A model generated the notes under the pieces. It ran no database searches and was not told the origin of the DNA. It worked only from the letters and a program-made list of their open reading frames with translations. A stretch of DNA of 64,000 nucleotides, from assembly GCF_907165215.1 (NCBI RefSeq), contig NZ_CAJRAY010000083.1, positions 1 through 64,000 of the forward strand. Reading direction: 5' to 3'. Source of the stretch: Thermobacillus xylanilyticus. GTDB lineage: Bacteria > Bacillota > Bacilli > Paenibacillales > Paenibacillaceae. Both the position numbers and the translations under genes were made by a program. Below, one piece after another: positions 35,003 through 43,579 of the stretch; position 1 is the first letter of the stretch; every line of letters begins with the position of its first letter.

Positions 35003-38000
35003 CGAAATTGAATGACGATTGGCACGCAGATAAAGGCAAACTGGACCGTACCGAATCGGCTGCGATATTGGGACAATACATGGGGCGTCTGCTCGCGCGG
35101 GTCATGGAGTACCTCGATCAAGGAGATAAGGTGGTCAGGGACCGGGTCGCGCTCTGCAACGCCATCATCCGATACACGATTGAGTATCTCGAAAATTCGG
35201 CCGCGGACAGGCTTGATCCCGAACTGATCGCCAGCCTCAAGGGGCAGCTCATTCACCGGGACGCCGAGATGCTGCTGGAGTTGATCGACAAAAGTCGGAC
35301 TCAGGCGCCCCAATCGCGCGTCCGCCCCGACACCCCGCTGTCCGTCAGCTCTCTTTTTACCGGAGACAAAAGAGAGCCGAGCATGATGGCAGAACTGAAG
35401 AAAGAGATCGTCACGAGCGATCGGATTGACTTCTTGGTGTCGTTCATCAAGTTCAGCGGCCTTCGGCTGCTGCTCGATGAACTACGGGCGTTCACGCAGC
35501 GCGGCGGCGAGCTCCGCGTCATCACGACCAGCTACATGGGGGCGACGGACTACAAAGCCATCCAGGAGCTGGTCAAGCTGCCGAACACTGAAGTGAAAAT
35601 CTCCTACGATACGAAAACGACCCGCCTTCACGCGAAGGCTTATCTGTTCTGGCGGTACACCGGCTTCAGCACGCTGTACATCGGATCCTCCAATATTTCG
35701 GAATCGGCCATGACTTCAGGGCTCGAATGGAATGTCAGGCTGTCCCAGCAAGATGCTCCGGATCTCGTTACAAAGGTCGAGGTCACTTTCGAGCATTACT
35801 GGAACAATCCGGAGTTCGTGACGTTCATCCCGCAGTTGCATGAACAACAATTGCGACAGGCCTTGAAGGCGGAGCGTTCCTGGCAACCCGATGATCACAG
35901 CACGCTGGGCTACTATTTTGACATCCAGCCTTACTACTACCAGCAGGAAATCCTCGACACGCTTCAGGCGGAGCGGGAGGTGCACGGGCGGTACCGCAAT
36001 CTCGTCGTGGCGGCGACGGGAACGGGGAAGACCGTCATTTCCGCATTCGACTACCGCCGGTACTGCCGGCAAAATCCCGGCAAGCCGAACCGGCTGCTAT
36101 TTGTCGCGCATCGCAAAGAGATTCTGCAGCAGAGTCTGGCCTGTTTCCGGTCGATCCTGCGGGACCTGAACTTCGGCGACATCATGGTGGCGGGGCAGAT
36201 GCCGGAACAGATTGATCATCTGTTCGTCTCCATCCAGTCGCTGAATTCCAGGGATCTGTTCGCACAGACGCCGCCGGATTTCTACGACTTCATCATCATC
36301 GACGAATTCCATCACGCGGCTGCGCCGTCGTACCAACAGTTGTTGTCGTATTATCAGCCGAAGATATTACTTGGATTGACGGCGACGCCAGAGCGCGCGG
36401 ACGGGAAGCGGGTGACGGATTATTTCGACGGCCGGGTCGCCGCGGAGATTCGTTTATACGAAGCAATCGAGCGCAAGCTGCTCAGTCCTTTTCACTATTT
36501 CGGTGTCACGGACTCGGTCGACTTAAGCAAAGTGAAATGGCGATTCGGCAAATACGACGAGACCGAACTGGAAAAAGTTTTCGTGCTGCAGGAGCGGACG
36601 GCCCGGGAGCGGGCGCGTTTCATTTTCGAGGCGGTGGAGCGGTATTGCACGGACATCCGGGATGTGATCGGGATCGGGTTCTGTGTGAGCCAGCGGCACG
36701 CAGCGTTCATGGCTGAGCAGTTCAATGCCTTCGGTGTTCCCTCCGCGTATCTGACCGCCGAATCGCCGGACGACGTGCGGGATACGGTCAAGAAGCGGTT
36801 GGTACAGAAGGAGATCCATTTTGTGTTTGTCGTGGATCTGTATAACGAGGGTGTGGACATCCCGGAAGTGAACACCGTGCTTTTCTTGAGGCCGACGGAA
36901 AGCCTGACCGTGTTCCTTCAACAGCTCGGCCGTGGACTGCGGCTATGCGAAGGCAAAGAAGCGCTGACGGTACTCGACTTCGTCGGGCAGGCCCATCGGG
37001 AGTACAACTTCGAGCAGCGGTACCAGGCGCTCCTGCCGCGGACGCGCCGGTCGATCGTGCGTGAGATCGAGCAAGGGTTCGCCAATGTGCCGAAGGGCTG
37101 CTCCATCATCCTCGAGCGGAAGGCGCAGGAGATCATCCTCGCGCATATCCGGGCTTCGATCAACAACCTGATGAACATCCGGCGCAAGGTCGTCGACTAC
37201 TTCGCGCACCATCGGGATTGGCAGGTCGGGGAGTTTTTCGAAGATTACCACGTGAAGCCGCTCGAGGTGTATCGCCGCGACGTGACGGTCTACGGGCTGG
37301 GTGCGCGGGAGAAGGTTGTGGCTTGCGAGGAGCCGCTCGGTGATTCTCGGGAGCGGTTGTTGGCCGCCGGGCTAGAGCGGTTGTCGTTCTGCAATTCGGC
37401 GCGGTTCATCCAGTTCTCGCTGCGGGCGTTGGAGCGGATTCGCGAAGGCCGCGGTCGGGAATTGGCGGATTTAAATGCGGCCGAACGCAAAATGCTGCTT
37501 ATGTTGTACTACACGTTCTGGAATGTCGGATTGTCGGATTTGGAGGGGCAGCCTTTCCGCACGGTAGAAGAGTCGTTGTATTGGCTGATCGGGCATCCGT
37601 TGGCCTATGCGGAGTTGTGCGATCTGCTGCGGTACCAGTACGAGCGGATCGACATTGTCGGAAGGCCGGTCGACGGGCTCGACGAGGACATTCCGATCGA
37701 CCTGTACTGCAACTATACGACCGACCAGATACTCGCCGCACTCGGGCGGCATCAGGCGTGGAAGCACCGGCACTTCCAGGAAGGGGGCCTCTATGTAGAG
37801 GATCGGAACATGGACGTGTTCTTCGTCACGTTGGTGAAGTCCGAGAAAGACTACTCGCCGACGACGATGTACCAGGATTACGCGGTGAATGAGCGGGTTT
37901 TCCACTGGCAGTCGCAGAGCCGTACGACGGTCGATTCGCCGACAGGGCGGCGGTATATCAATCAGGGGAAGACTCGGCACCCGGTCCTGTTCTTCGTCCG

Positions 38001-38157
38001 CGAGAAGAAGCGGAATGAGAACGGGGTGACGATGCCCTTCACTTGCGTGGGGCTGGCCGATTACAAGAGCCACCGCGGCTCGGCGCCGATCAGCATGGAG
38101 TGGACGATGCGCGAGCCGCTGCCGGCGTTTGTGCTGGATGTGGCGGGGCGGGGGTGA
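34945..38157 (+). CDS. PLD nuclease-SF2 helicase fusion with DUF3427-type C-terminus
   Basis: The 1070-residue protein combines several parts. Residues about 1-150 are helical. A phospholipase-D-like domain follows, with the HxK motif LHAKAYLF (His229, Lys231) and GSSNIS. An SF2 helicase core comes next, with Walker A AATGTGKT (Lys362), DEFHH from Asp453 and the motif VI region QQLGRGLR near 660. About 300 C-terminal residues resemble the DUF3427 region. Only one HKD motif is visible, as in single-motif PLDs that dimerise. Such proteins are often found in defence islands and are thought to cut or remodel foreign DNA; that role is inference here. ATG 34945 has a weak site (GGTGG); the frame is open 39 codons further up. 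A 64-codon gene overlaps the stop. Confidence 0.85.
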   Translation: MLQPGLYEQVINDCLESELTKLNDDWHADKGKLDRTESAAILGQYMGRLLARVMEYLDQGDKVVRDRVALCNAIIRYTIEYLENSAADRLDPELIASLKGQLIHRDAEMLLELIDKSRTQAPQSRVRPDTPLSVSSLFTGDKREPSMMAELKKEIVTSDRIDFLVSFIKFSGLRLLLDELRAFTQRGGELRVITTSYMGATDYKAIQELVKLPNTEVKISYDTKTTRLHAKAYLFWRYTGFSTLYIGSSNISESAMTSGLEWNVRLSQQDAPDLVTKVEVTFEHYWNNPEFVTFIPQLHEQQLRQALKAERSWQPDDHSTLGYYFDIQPYYYQQEILDTLQAEREVHGRYRNLVVAATGTGKTVISAFDYRRYCRQNPGKPNRLLFVAHRKEILQQSLACFRSILRDLNFGDIMVAGQMPEQIDHLFVSIQSLNSRDLFAQTPPDFYDFIIIDEFHHAAAPSYQQLLSYYQPKILLGLTATPERADGKRVTDYFDGRVAAEIRLYEAIERKLLSPFHYFGVTDSVDLSKVKWRFGKYDETELEKVFVLQERTARERARFIFEAVERYCTDIRDVIGIGFCVSQRHAAFMAEQFNAFGVPSAYLTAESPDDVRDTVKKRLVQKEIHFVFVVDLYNEGVDIPEVNTVLFLRPTESLTVFLQQLGRGLRLCEGKEALTVLDFVGQAHREYNFEQRYQALLPRTRRSIVREIEQGFANVPKGCSIILERKAQEIILAHIRASINNLMNIRRKVVDYFAHHRDWQVGEFFEDYHVKPLEVYRRDVTVYGLGAREKVVACEEPLGDSRERLLAAGLERLSFCNSARFIQFSLRALERIREGRGRELADLNAAERKMLLMLYYTFWNVGLSDLEGQPFRTVEESLYWLIGHPLAYAELCDLLRYQYERIDIVGRPVDGLDEDIPIDLYCNYTTDQILAALGRHQAWKHRHFQEGGLYVEDRNMDVFFVTLVKSEKDYSPTTMYQDYAVNERVFHWQSQSRTTVDSPTGRRYINQGKTRHPVLFFVREKKRNENGVTMPFTCVGLADYKSHRGSAPISMEWTMREPLPAFVLDVAGRG

Positions 38158-38348
38158 GTAAGGATGAACCATTCGAAATAGACAGATCAACAGAACAATC
38201 CTTATATATCAAGATTGATGGTGAAGATTGGTATCTTCAAAATCCCATGCGTAATAATTACATTTTTATATCTGATAGTCCGTCGGTCGAAAAGAGTAAA
38301 AGAATCAGATTTGTCAAGTGGGAAGAGATCCTTGAGCAAATAGTATAA
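38154..38348 (+). CDS. Small protein coupled to the PLD-helicase gene
   Basis: A 64-residue product starts at GTG 38154, whose last two bases begin the helicase stop (GTGA overlap), with a G-rich run upstream. It is acidic-to-neutral and soluble (FEIDRSTEQSLYIKIDGEDW, then IRFVKWEEILEQIV). No family is recognised. Its composition is more AT-rich than the helicase. Possible accessory, immunity or regulatory partner; the coupling is the main support. Confidence 0.5.
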   Translation: MSKDEPFEIDRSTEQSLYIKIDGEDWYLQNPMRNNYIFISDSPSVEKSKRIRFVKWEEILEQIV

Positions 38349-38511
38349 ATTTATGATCAAAATTCTGCTAAACATTAAGGTTTCTCGATCACCGGATCGG
38401 GCAGATTGTTGGTAATGCCCCGTTTTTTACGTTTTTTACGGAACTTTCGCTGGAGTTGAATTGTCATAGCCTTAGATGGATGAAAGCAGATTTATCAAAT
38501 CTGTAAATCAG

Positions 38512-38559
38512 AAAGATCGCCAATATCTTGCCCACATATGCAGGATATTGGCGATCTTT
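38512..38559. terminator. 16-bp perfect inverted repeat, likely terminator of the AraC gene; dispersed copy 2
   Basis: Positions 38512-38527 pair perfectly with 38544-38559, around a 16-nt loop, and the plus strand continues TTTAATGTTTTGA. The minus-strand AraC gene ends right beside it. The arm AAGATCGC/GCGATCTT and right flank match the hairpin at 13250-13294. On the minus strand it reads QNIKKIANIL, close to QNVKKIATIL of that copy, so both may descend from transposase gene ends. The 211 bp between 38349 and 38559 hold nothing else recognised. Confidence 0.65.
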
Positions 38560-39432
38560 TTAATGTTTTGACCTGTATTGGTCATCATTGCCTGCTGCTG
38601 CCCCCCGCAAATATCTGAACTGCTCCGGCGTCACACCCTCCATCTTCCGGAAAATGTGAATGAAATACGAACTGCTTGAGAATCCGATGCGCTTGGCGAT
38701 GTCTTTGAGCGTCAGGTTGGTGGATACGAGCATGGATTTGGCTCGCAGAATCCGACATTCAGTCAGATAAGCGATGGGGGATTTCCCCATTAATCGATGA
38801 AACTGGCGGCAGAAATGAGAAGGGCTGCAGTTCGCGTGAGCAGCCATTTGCTCCAGTGTCAAAGGTTCGCCGCAGTGCGCCCGGATCCAATCGGCCGTTT
38901 CAACCAGTTTGTCTTTCCCTGCGATATTGGGCATGCCTTCGATCGTTTCGGCATGCAGAACGATGTGATTAAGCATCTCGTACAGAATCGCCGATATCCG
39001 GACGGCCTCTTCCTGCAAGGGAGGGATATGGCTGCCAAGCAGTTCGGACCACAATTGGTCCATGCGGGGAACACCGGCCCAAGAGAAGATCCAGGGTTCG
39101 CGCTCACCCCGTCCCTGAAGAACGGATTCCATGCCTTGCGTGTTAAAGTGAATCCATCTGATGTCCCATGGATCGTCACGGTCTGCGTAATAGAACTGGG
39201 GAACGCCCGGACCGTACAGAAATCCCGTGCCGCCCCGCAATTCCAGCACCCGGTCTCCGATCCGCACATATCCCTTGCCGCCGCGCACGATATGCCAATT
39301 GTAAGTCGACAGTCCGTTCGGCCGGTATTCGTAATGATCGGGCTCATGTGCGTAATGGCCGAATGATTCCGGATAGCAGAGAAAGTGCCTGAATGTTGCG
39401 GGCGGAAGAAACAGGTTGAGTCGCATGTTCAT
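38560..39432 (-). CDS. AraC family regulator of the GH42 cluster
   Basis: The 290-residue protein has a cupin-type sugar-sensing N-terminus (LSTYNWHIVRGGKGYVRIGD) and a C-terminal AraC domain (LEQMAAHANCSPSHFCRQFH, IAKRIGFSSSSYFIHIFRKM, GVTPEQFR). ATG 39432 has AGGA 5 nt upstream. It is divergent from the GH42 gene with repeat structures between them, so it should be its activator. Confidence 0.9.
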   Translation of the reverse strand: MNMRLNLFLPPATFRHFLCYPESFGHYAHEPDHYEYRPNGLSTYNWHIVRGGKGYVRIGDRVLELRGGTGFLYGPGVPQFYYADRDDPWDIRWIHFNTQGMESVLQGRGEREPWIFSWAGVPRMDQLWSELLGSHIPPLQEEAVRISAILYEMLNHIVLHAETIEGMPNIAGKDKLVETADWIRAHCGEPLTLEQMAAHANCSPSHFCRQFHRLMGKSPIAYLTECRILRAKSMLVSTNLTLKDIAKRIGFSSSSYFIHIFRKMEGVTPEQFRYLRGAAAGNDDQYRSKH

Positions 39433-39455
39433 TCACGTCCTGCGGCAAAATTTTG

Positions 39456-39544
39456 ATATCATGATCAACATTCTATGATTTATAGTCGCAATAATCTATT
39501 GTATAGTCAATCTCGAATAATTGGATCAAGCAAAATCATGATAT
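39456..39544. promoter_or_regulatory. Possible AraC operators between the regulator and GH42 genes
   Basis: TATAGTC occurs at 39481-39487 and 39502-39508, a 21-bp direct repeat (two helical turns) as AraC dimers prefer. Outside these, ATATCATGAT (39456-39465) and its inverse ATCATGATAT (39535-39544) frame the region, each holding the palindrome ATCATGAT. These could serve the two divergent promoters. Confidence 0.45.
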
Positions 39545-39562
39545 TCCATGGCGGTGATTGAA

Positions 39563-41539
39563 ATGAGAATGGGTATGGACTACTATCCCGAGCATTGGGA
39601 TCGCTCCATGTGGGAGCAAGATGCGAAGCTCATGCGGGAAACCGGCGTCAGCCTCATCCGCGTCGCCGAATTTGCCTGGTCGAGACTGGAGCCGAAGGAA
39701 GGCCATTACGACTTCGGATGGCTCGACGATGCGATCGGAACGTTCCACAGGCACGGCATTCAGGTGGTCATCGGAACGCCGACTTGCACGCCGCCCAACT
39801 GGCTGGTGAAGAAATGCCCGGATGTGCTGCCCAGGGACGCGCAGCTGCATCCGCATTACCCCGGAATCCGGGGACACCGGTGCTACAACAGCCCGTCGAT
39901 GCGGCATTATTCCGCCCGGATTGTCGAAAAGCTGGCCCTTCACTACAAAGACCACCCCGCTGTCATCGGTTGGCAGATCGACAATGAATTCAGCCTTCAT
40001 GAATGCAACTGCGATCAATGTAACGAGAAGTTCCGATCCTGGCTCAAGGCCAGATATTCGTCGGTCGAAGCGGTCAATGCCGCCTGGGGAACGGTAGTCT
40101 GGAGCGGAGAATACAGCGACTGGTCGGAAATCACCACGCCGCTTGGGGGCACCCGTTGGAAAAATCCGTCCTTCCTTCTGGATTACAAGCGGTTTGAGAC
40201 GGACTCTGTCGTAGAGTTCCAGCAGATGCAGGTGGACATTCTGAAGAAACATTGCCCCCACCATTTTGTCACCCACAACATCTGGAGTTACCCGATGAGT
40301 CTGGATTACTACAAGTTGTGCAAGAATCTGGACTTTGTATCGCTCGATTATTATCCGAGCACCAGCCCGGAGAAAGACGTGACGAGCGGATACAGCGGGG
40401 CGCTGACGCTAGACTTGTCGCGGGGCATCAAGCGGAGGAACTTCTGGATCATGGAGACGCTCAGCGGTTCGCCGGGATGCTGGATGCCGGTGTGGCGCGC
40501 GCCGTATCCCGGGTTCATCCGGGCAGTTTCCTGGCAAAGCATTGCCCGCGGCGCCGACACCATCGTGCATTTCAGATGGAGAAGCGCCCCGTCGGGAGCG
40601 GAGCAATTCTGGCACGGCATCCTGGATCACAGCAATGTACCCGGCAGAAGGTTCGAGGAATACCGCGGGCTCTGTGCGGAAGTCCGCAGGCTGGCACCGC
40701 ATCTGGAAGGCACGCAGGTGAAAGGCGAAGCGGTCATTCTGCACTCGCACGAGCAGTACAACGCATTTCAGGCCCAGTACCAATCCGATGGATTCAATTA
40801 TTTCGACAACATCAAAGCCGTCCACCGCGCGTTCACCAAATTGGGCATCATGACGGATGTGTTGAACGAACACGAGGACTTGAGCGGATACAAGCTCATT
40901 GTGGTCCCTTCGTTGTTCTTGCTGGATCCGGAACTCGCCGGGAAGCTGGAAGGATATGTCCGGAACGGGGCGACGCTCGTCATCCTGCCGCGCACGGGCG
41001 TCAAAACCCGCACCAATCTGTGCTGGATCCGGCCTCTGCCCGGGCCTCTGGCCGAAACGGCCGGCGTCATGGTGGCGGAGTACGATCCGATCGGCAAAGA
41101 GACCAATTCGATCCGGTGGAACGGCAAGACGTATTCCTGCAATCAGTGGTGCGACATCCTGACGCCGCAAGGCGCGGAACCGGCGGCATGGTACGAGAAG
41201 GAATTCTACGCCGGTCAGGCGGCGGCAACCGTTCATGCGCTGGGCAGCGGGAAAGTCTGGTACATCGGCACTTTCCCGGAAGAGCAGTTCTATCTGGACT
41301 TCTTTAAGCAAGCTGCCGACGAACTTGGCTTGTTCTATTTCCCGGATCTGCCAGAAGGTGTCCAAATTTCCATCCGCTCGAAAGGCGGCAAGCGCTATCT
41401 GTTCATCCTGAACTTTTCGCGCAGACAGCAGACCGTCAGGATCGGACAATCGTACAGGAGCCTTCTGCGCGATGGACCTGTTGCGCCGGAGCTGGACATG
41501 AATCCTTACGACGTTGAAATTCTGGAACTTTCGCGATGA
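39563..41539 (+). CDS. Beta-galactosidase, GH42
   Basis: The 658-residue enzyme has the GH42 N-terminal barrel (MDYYPEHW, RVAEFAWSRLEP), acid/base Glu142 in WQIDNEF, the zinc-site cysteines HECNCDQC, nucleophile Glu298 in WIMETLSG, a trimerisation domain and a small C-terminal beta domain. No signal peptide, so it acts on imported galactosides. I chose ATG 39563 because GGCGGTGAT precedes it; ATG 39548 has no site. It leads an operon with two permeases, a binding protein and a YesM/YesN pair. Confidence 0.94.
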   Translation: MRMGMDYYPEHWDRSMWEQDAKLMRETGVSLIRVAEFAWSRLEPKEGHYDFGWLDDAIGTFHRHGIQVVIGTPTCTPPNWLVKKCPDVLPRDAQLHPHYPGIRGHRCYNSPSMRHYSARIVEKLALHYKDHPAVIGWQIDNEFSLHECNCDQCNEKFRSWLKARYSSVEAVNAAWGTVVWSGEYSDWSEITTPLGGTRWKNPSFLLDYKRFETDSVVEFQQMQVDILKKHCPHHFVTHNIWSYPMSLDYYKLCKNLDFVSLDYYPSTSPEKDVTSGYSGALTLDLSRGIKRRNFWIMETLSGSPGCWMPVWRAPYPGFIRAVSWQSIARGADTIVHFRWRSAPSGAEQFWHGILDHSNVPGRRFEEYRGLCAEVRRLAPHLEGTQVKGEAVILHSHEQYNAFQAQYQSDGFNYFDNIKAVHRAFTKLGIMTDVLNEHEDLSGYKLIVVPSLFLLDPELAGKLEGYVRNGATLVILPRTGVKTRTNLCWIRPLPGPLAETAGVMVAEYDPIGKETNSIRWNGKTYSCNQWCDILTPQGAEPAAWYEKEFYAGQAAATVHALGSGKVWYIGTFPEEQFYLDFFKQAADELGLFYFPDLPEGVQISIRSKGGKRYLFILNFSRRQQTVRIGQSYRSLLRDGPVAPELDMNPYDVEILELSR

Positions 41540-41544
41540 GCAAC

Positions 41545-41583
41545 GGTCGGTCAGGAACAGGCCCTGATCGACCTTGTTGTTAT
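41545..41583 (+). terminator. Weak hairpin after the GH42 gene (intra-operon)
   Basis: GGTCG-g-TCAGG with CCTGA-t-CGACC (41545-41573) precedes TTGTTGTTAT. It may cut transcription partly before the permease genes. Confidence 0.5.
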
Positions 41584-41682
41584 ACTCGCACGAATCAAAT
41601 CATCCCGATCAAAAACCAATCGTTGTTGTATGGTTTCCCCTCCTGCAAGAAGACTACAATTGAACGCAAAGGGGGAGACCGG

Positions 41683-42573
41683 ATGGGTAGACTGATCAAA
41701 TACCGGTGGCAGTACCTGTTGATTCTGCCGGCAGTCGTGCTGTTATTCCTGTTCAACTATATCCCGATGGCCGGCATCCAGATCGCGTTTCGGGATTTCC
41801 GCATCGGACAGTCCATCTGGACCAGCCCATGGGTCGGGTTCGAAAATTTTTCATTCCTGCATGACGACCAGTTCTGGATCATTGTCCGAAACACGCTGTA
41901 CATTTCCGTGCTGAAATTTATCTTCGGCTTTCCGGCACCGATTCTGCTCGCACTCATGATCAATGAACTTCGGCATTCCGGGTTCAAACGGTTTGTACAA
42001 TCCGTCAGCTACCTGCCCCACTTCTTCTCGTGGATTGTCGTGGCCTATATCCTGCAGTCGTTCCTGACGCTGGACGGCGGCCTGGTCAACGATCTGATCG
42101 TGAAGATGGGCGGAGAGCCGATCTTTTTCCTCGGTTCGGAGGAGTGGTTCCGGCCGATGGTCGTCTCGAGCGCATTGTGGAAGGAAGTCGGATGGAACAG
42201 CATTCTGTACCTTGCCGCCATCACGACAATCGACCCGCAGTTGTACGAAGCGGCCAGGGTGGAAGGGGCCGGAAAACTTGCGCAGATCCGGCACATCACG
42301 ATTCCCGGCATCATGCCCACGATTACGATCGTGCTGATCCTCAACATCCCGAGTCTGATTGCGGCCGGCATGGATCAGATTTATCCGCTGATGAACCCCG
42401 CAAACATGCAGGTTGCGGACGTGCTCGATACGTATGTGCTGCGTAGCGGTCTGCAACAAGGCTATTTCGGCATGGCGACAGCGGTCGGTCTGATTTCTTC
42501 CGTCATCGCATTGCTCCTGGTCGTGATGACGAACCAATTGTCACGCAAACTCACTGGAGAAGGGCTCTGGTAA
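41683..42573 (+). CDS. Sugar ABC transporter permease (LplB-like)
   Basis: The 296-residue protein has six helices and the EAA loop PQLYEAARVEGAGKLAQI. ATG 41683 follows AAAGGGGGAGA. The upstream in-frame stretch is non-coding. It pairs with the next gene and serves the 43580 binding protein; a galactoside is the likely cargo given GH42 next door. Confidence 0.92.
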   Translation: MGRLIKYRWQYLLILPAVVLLFLFNYIPMAGIQIAFRDFRIGQSIWTSPWVGFENFSFLHDDQFWIIVRNTLYISVLKFIFGFPAPILLALMINELRHSGFKRFVQSVSYLPHFFSWIVVAYILQSFLTLDGGLVNDLIVKMGGEPIFFLGSEEWFRPMVVSSALWKEVGWNSILYLAAITTIDPQLYEAARVEGAGKLAQIRHITIPGIMPTITIVLILNIPSLIAAGMDQIYPLMNPANMQVADVLDTYVLRSGLQQGYFGMATAVGLISSVIALLLVVMTNQLSRKLTGEGLW

Positions 42574-42576
42574 GCC

Positions 42577-43473
42577 ATGACGATTTCAACCACGGAAAAA
42601 ATCGGTCAAGCCGTAATCGTCTTTCTGCTGCTGTTACTGTGTGTTTCCGTCATTTACCCGTTCCTGTACATGCTGGCGATTTCGCTGAATGACGGCGCCG
42701 ATGCCGCGAAGGGCGGTGTCTATCTGTGGCCGAGACAGTTCACATGGATCAACTACGAGATCGTGCTGGGCAACGAGGTCATCCGGCATTCCTACCTGAT
42801 CACGATCGCCCGGACGATCGTCGGCACGTTCCTGGGCCTGCTCGTCACGCTGGCCGCGGCGTTCGGACTTTCTTACCGGATGCTGCCGCTTCGCAAAGCG
42901 ATTCTGACCTATGTGCTCATCACGATGTTGTTCAACGGGGGCCTGGTGCCCTACTACATCCAGCTGTACAACCTGGGCCTGGTCAACACGTTCTGGGTTT
43001 ACATCATTCCGAACATGTTCTCCGTATGGAATATGTTCGTCATGCTGAAGTTCATCCAGGGGATTCCGGATGCCGTCGTGGAATCGGCGGAGCTGGACGG
43101 CGCGAATCCGGTGCGGATTCTATTCCAGATCATCGTGCCGCTCTCGAAGCCGATGCTCGCGGCGCTGGGGCTGTTCACGGCGGTCTTTCACTGGAACGAT
43201 TGGTTCGCCGGGGCATTCTACGTGACGGATCAATCGCTCATTCCGGTACAGACCTTCTTGCAGCAGATGCTGAACGCTTCGGACCTGTCGGTCATCTTCG
43301 GCTCCAACACGAACCAGGAAGCGCTGGCGCGGGGGGCGCAGGCGAAGAACGTGACGCTCATGTCCATCAAGATGGCGGTCGTGATGGTCAGCGCCCTGCC
43401 GATCCTGTGCGTGTATCCGTTCCTGCAGAAATATTTCGTCAAAGGGGTGCTGATCGGCTCGGTGAAAGGCTGA
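42577..43473 (+). CDS. Sugar ABC transporter permease (LplC-like)
   Basis: The 298-residue partner has six helices, the EAA loop AVVESAELDGANPVRILFQI and the ending QKYFVKGVLIGSVKG. It begins 4 bp after the previous stop. The order permease-permease-binding protein differs from the two importers further left. Confidence 0.92.
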   Translation: MTISTTEKIGQAVIVFLLLLLCVSVIYPFLYMLAISLNDGADAAKGGVYLWPRQFTWINYEIVLGNEVIRHSYLITIARTIVGTFLGLLVTLAAAFGLSYRMLPLRKAILTYVLITMLFNGGLVPYYIQLYNLGLVNTFWVYIIPNMFSVWNMFVMLKFIQGIPDAVVESAELDGANPVRILFQIIVPLSKPMLAALGLFTAVFHWNDWFAGAFYVTDQSLIPVQTFLQQMLNASDLSVIFGSNTNQEALARGAQAKNVTLMSIKMAVVMVSALPILCVYPFLQKYFVKGVLIGSVKG

Positions 43474-43504
43474 CCCGAAGCCGGGAGGCCCAATATCAGC
43501 GACG

Positions 43505-43541
43505 GGTATGAGGCCATGTCATGGACATGCCTTCCCATACC
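43505..43541 (+). other. Stem-loop between permease and binding protein genes
   Basis: GGTATG (43505-43510) pairs with CATACC (43536-43541), with an inner GGC-ATGTC/GACAT-GCC stem. No T-run. It may protect the downstream binding-protein mRNA, which is usually needed in excess. Confidence 0.5.
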
Positions 43542-43579
43542 AAAATCTCAGAAAGACAAGCCAACAAGGGAGGTTGCAC

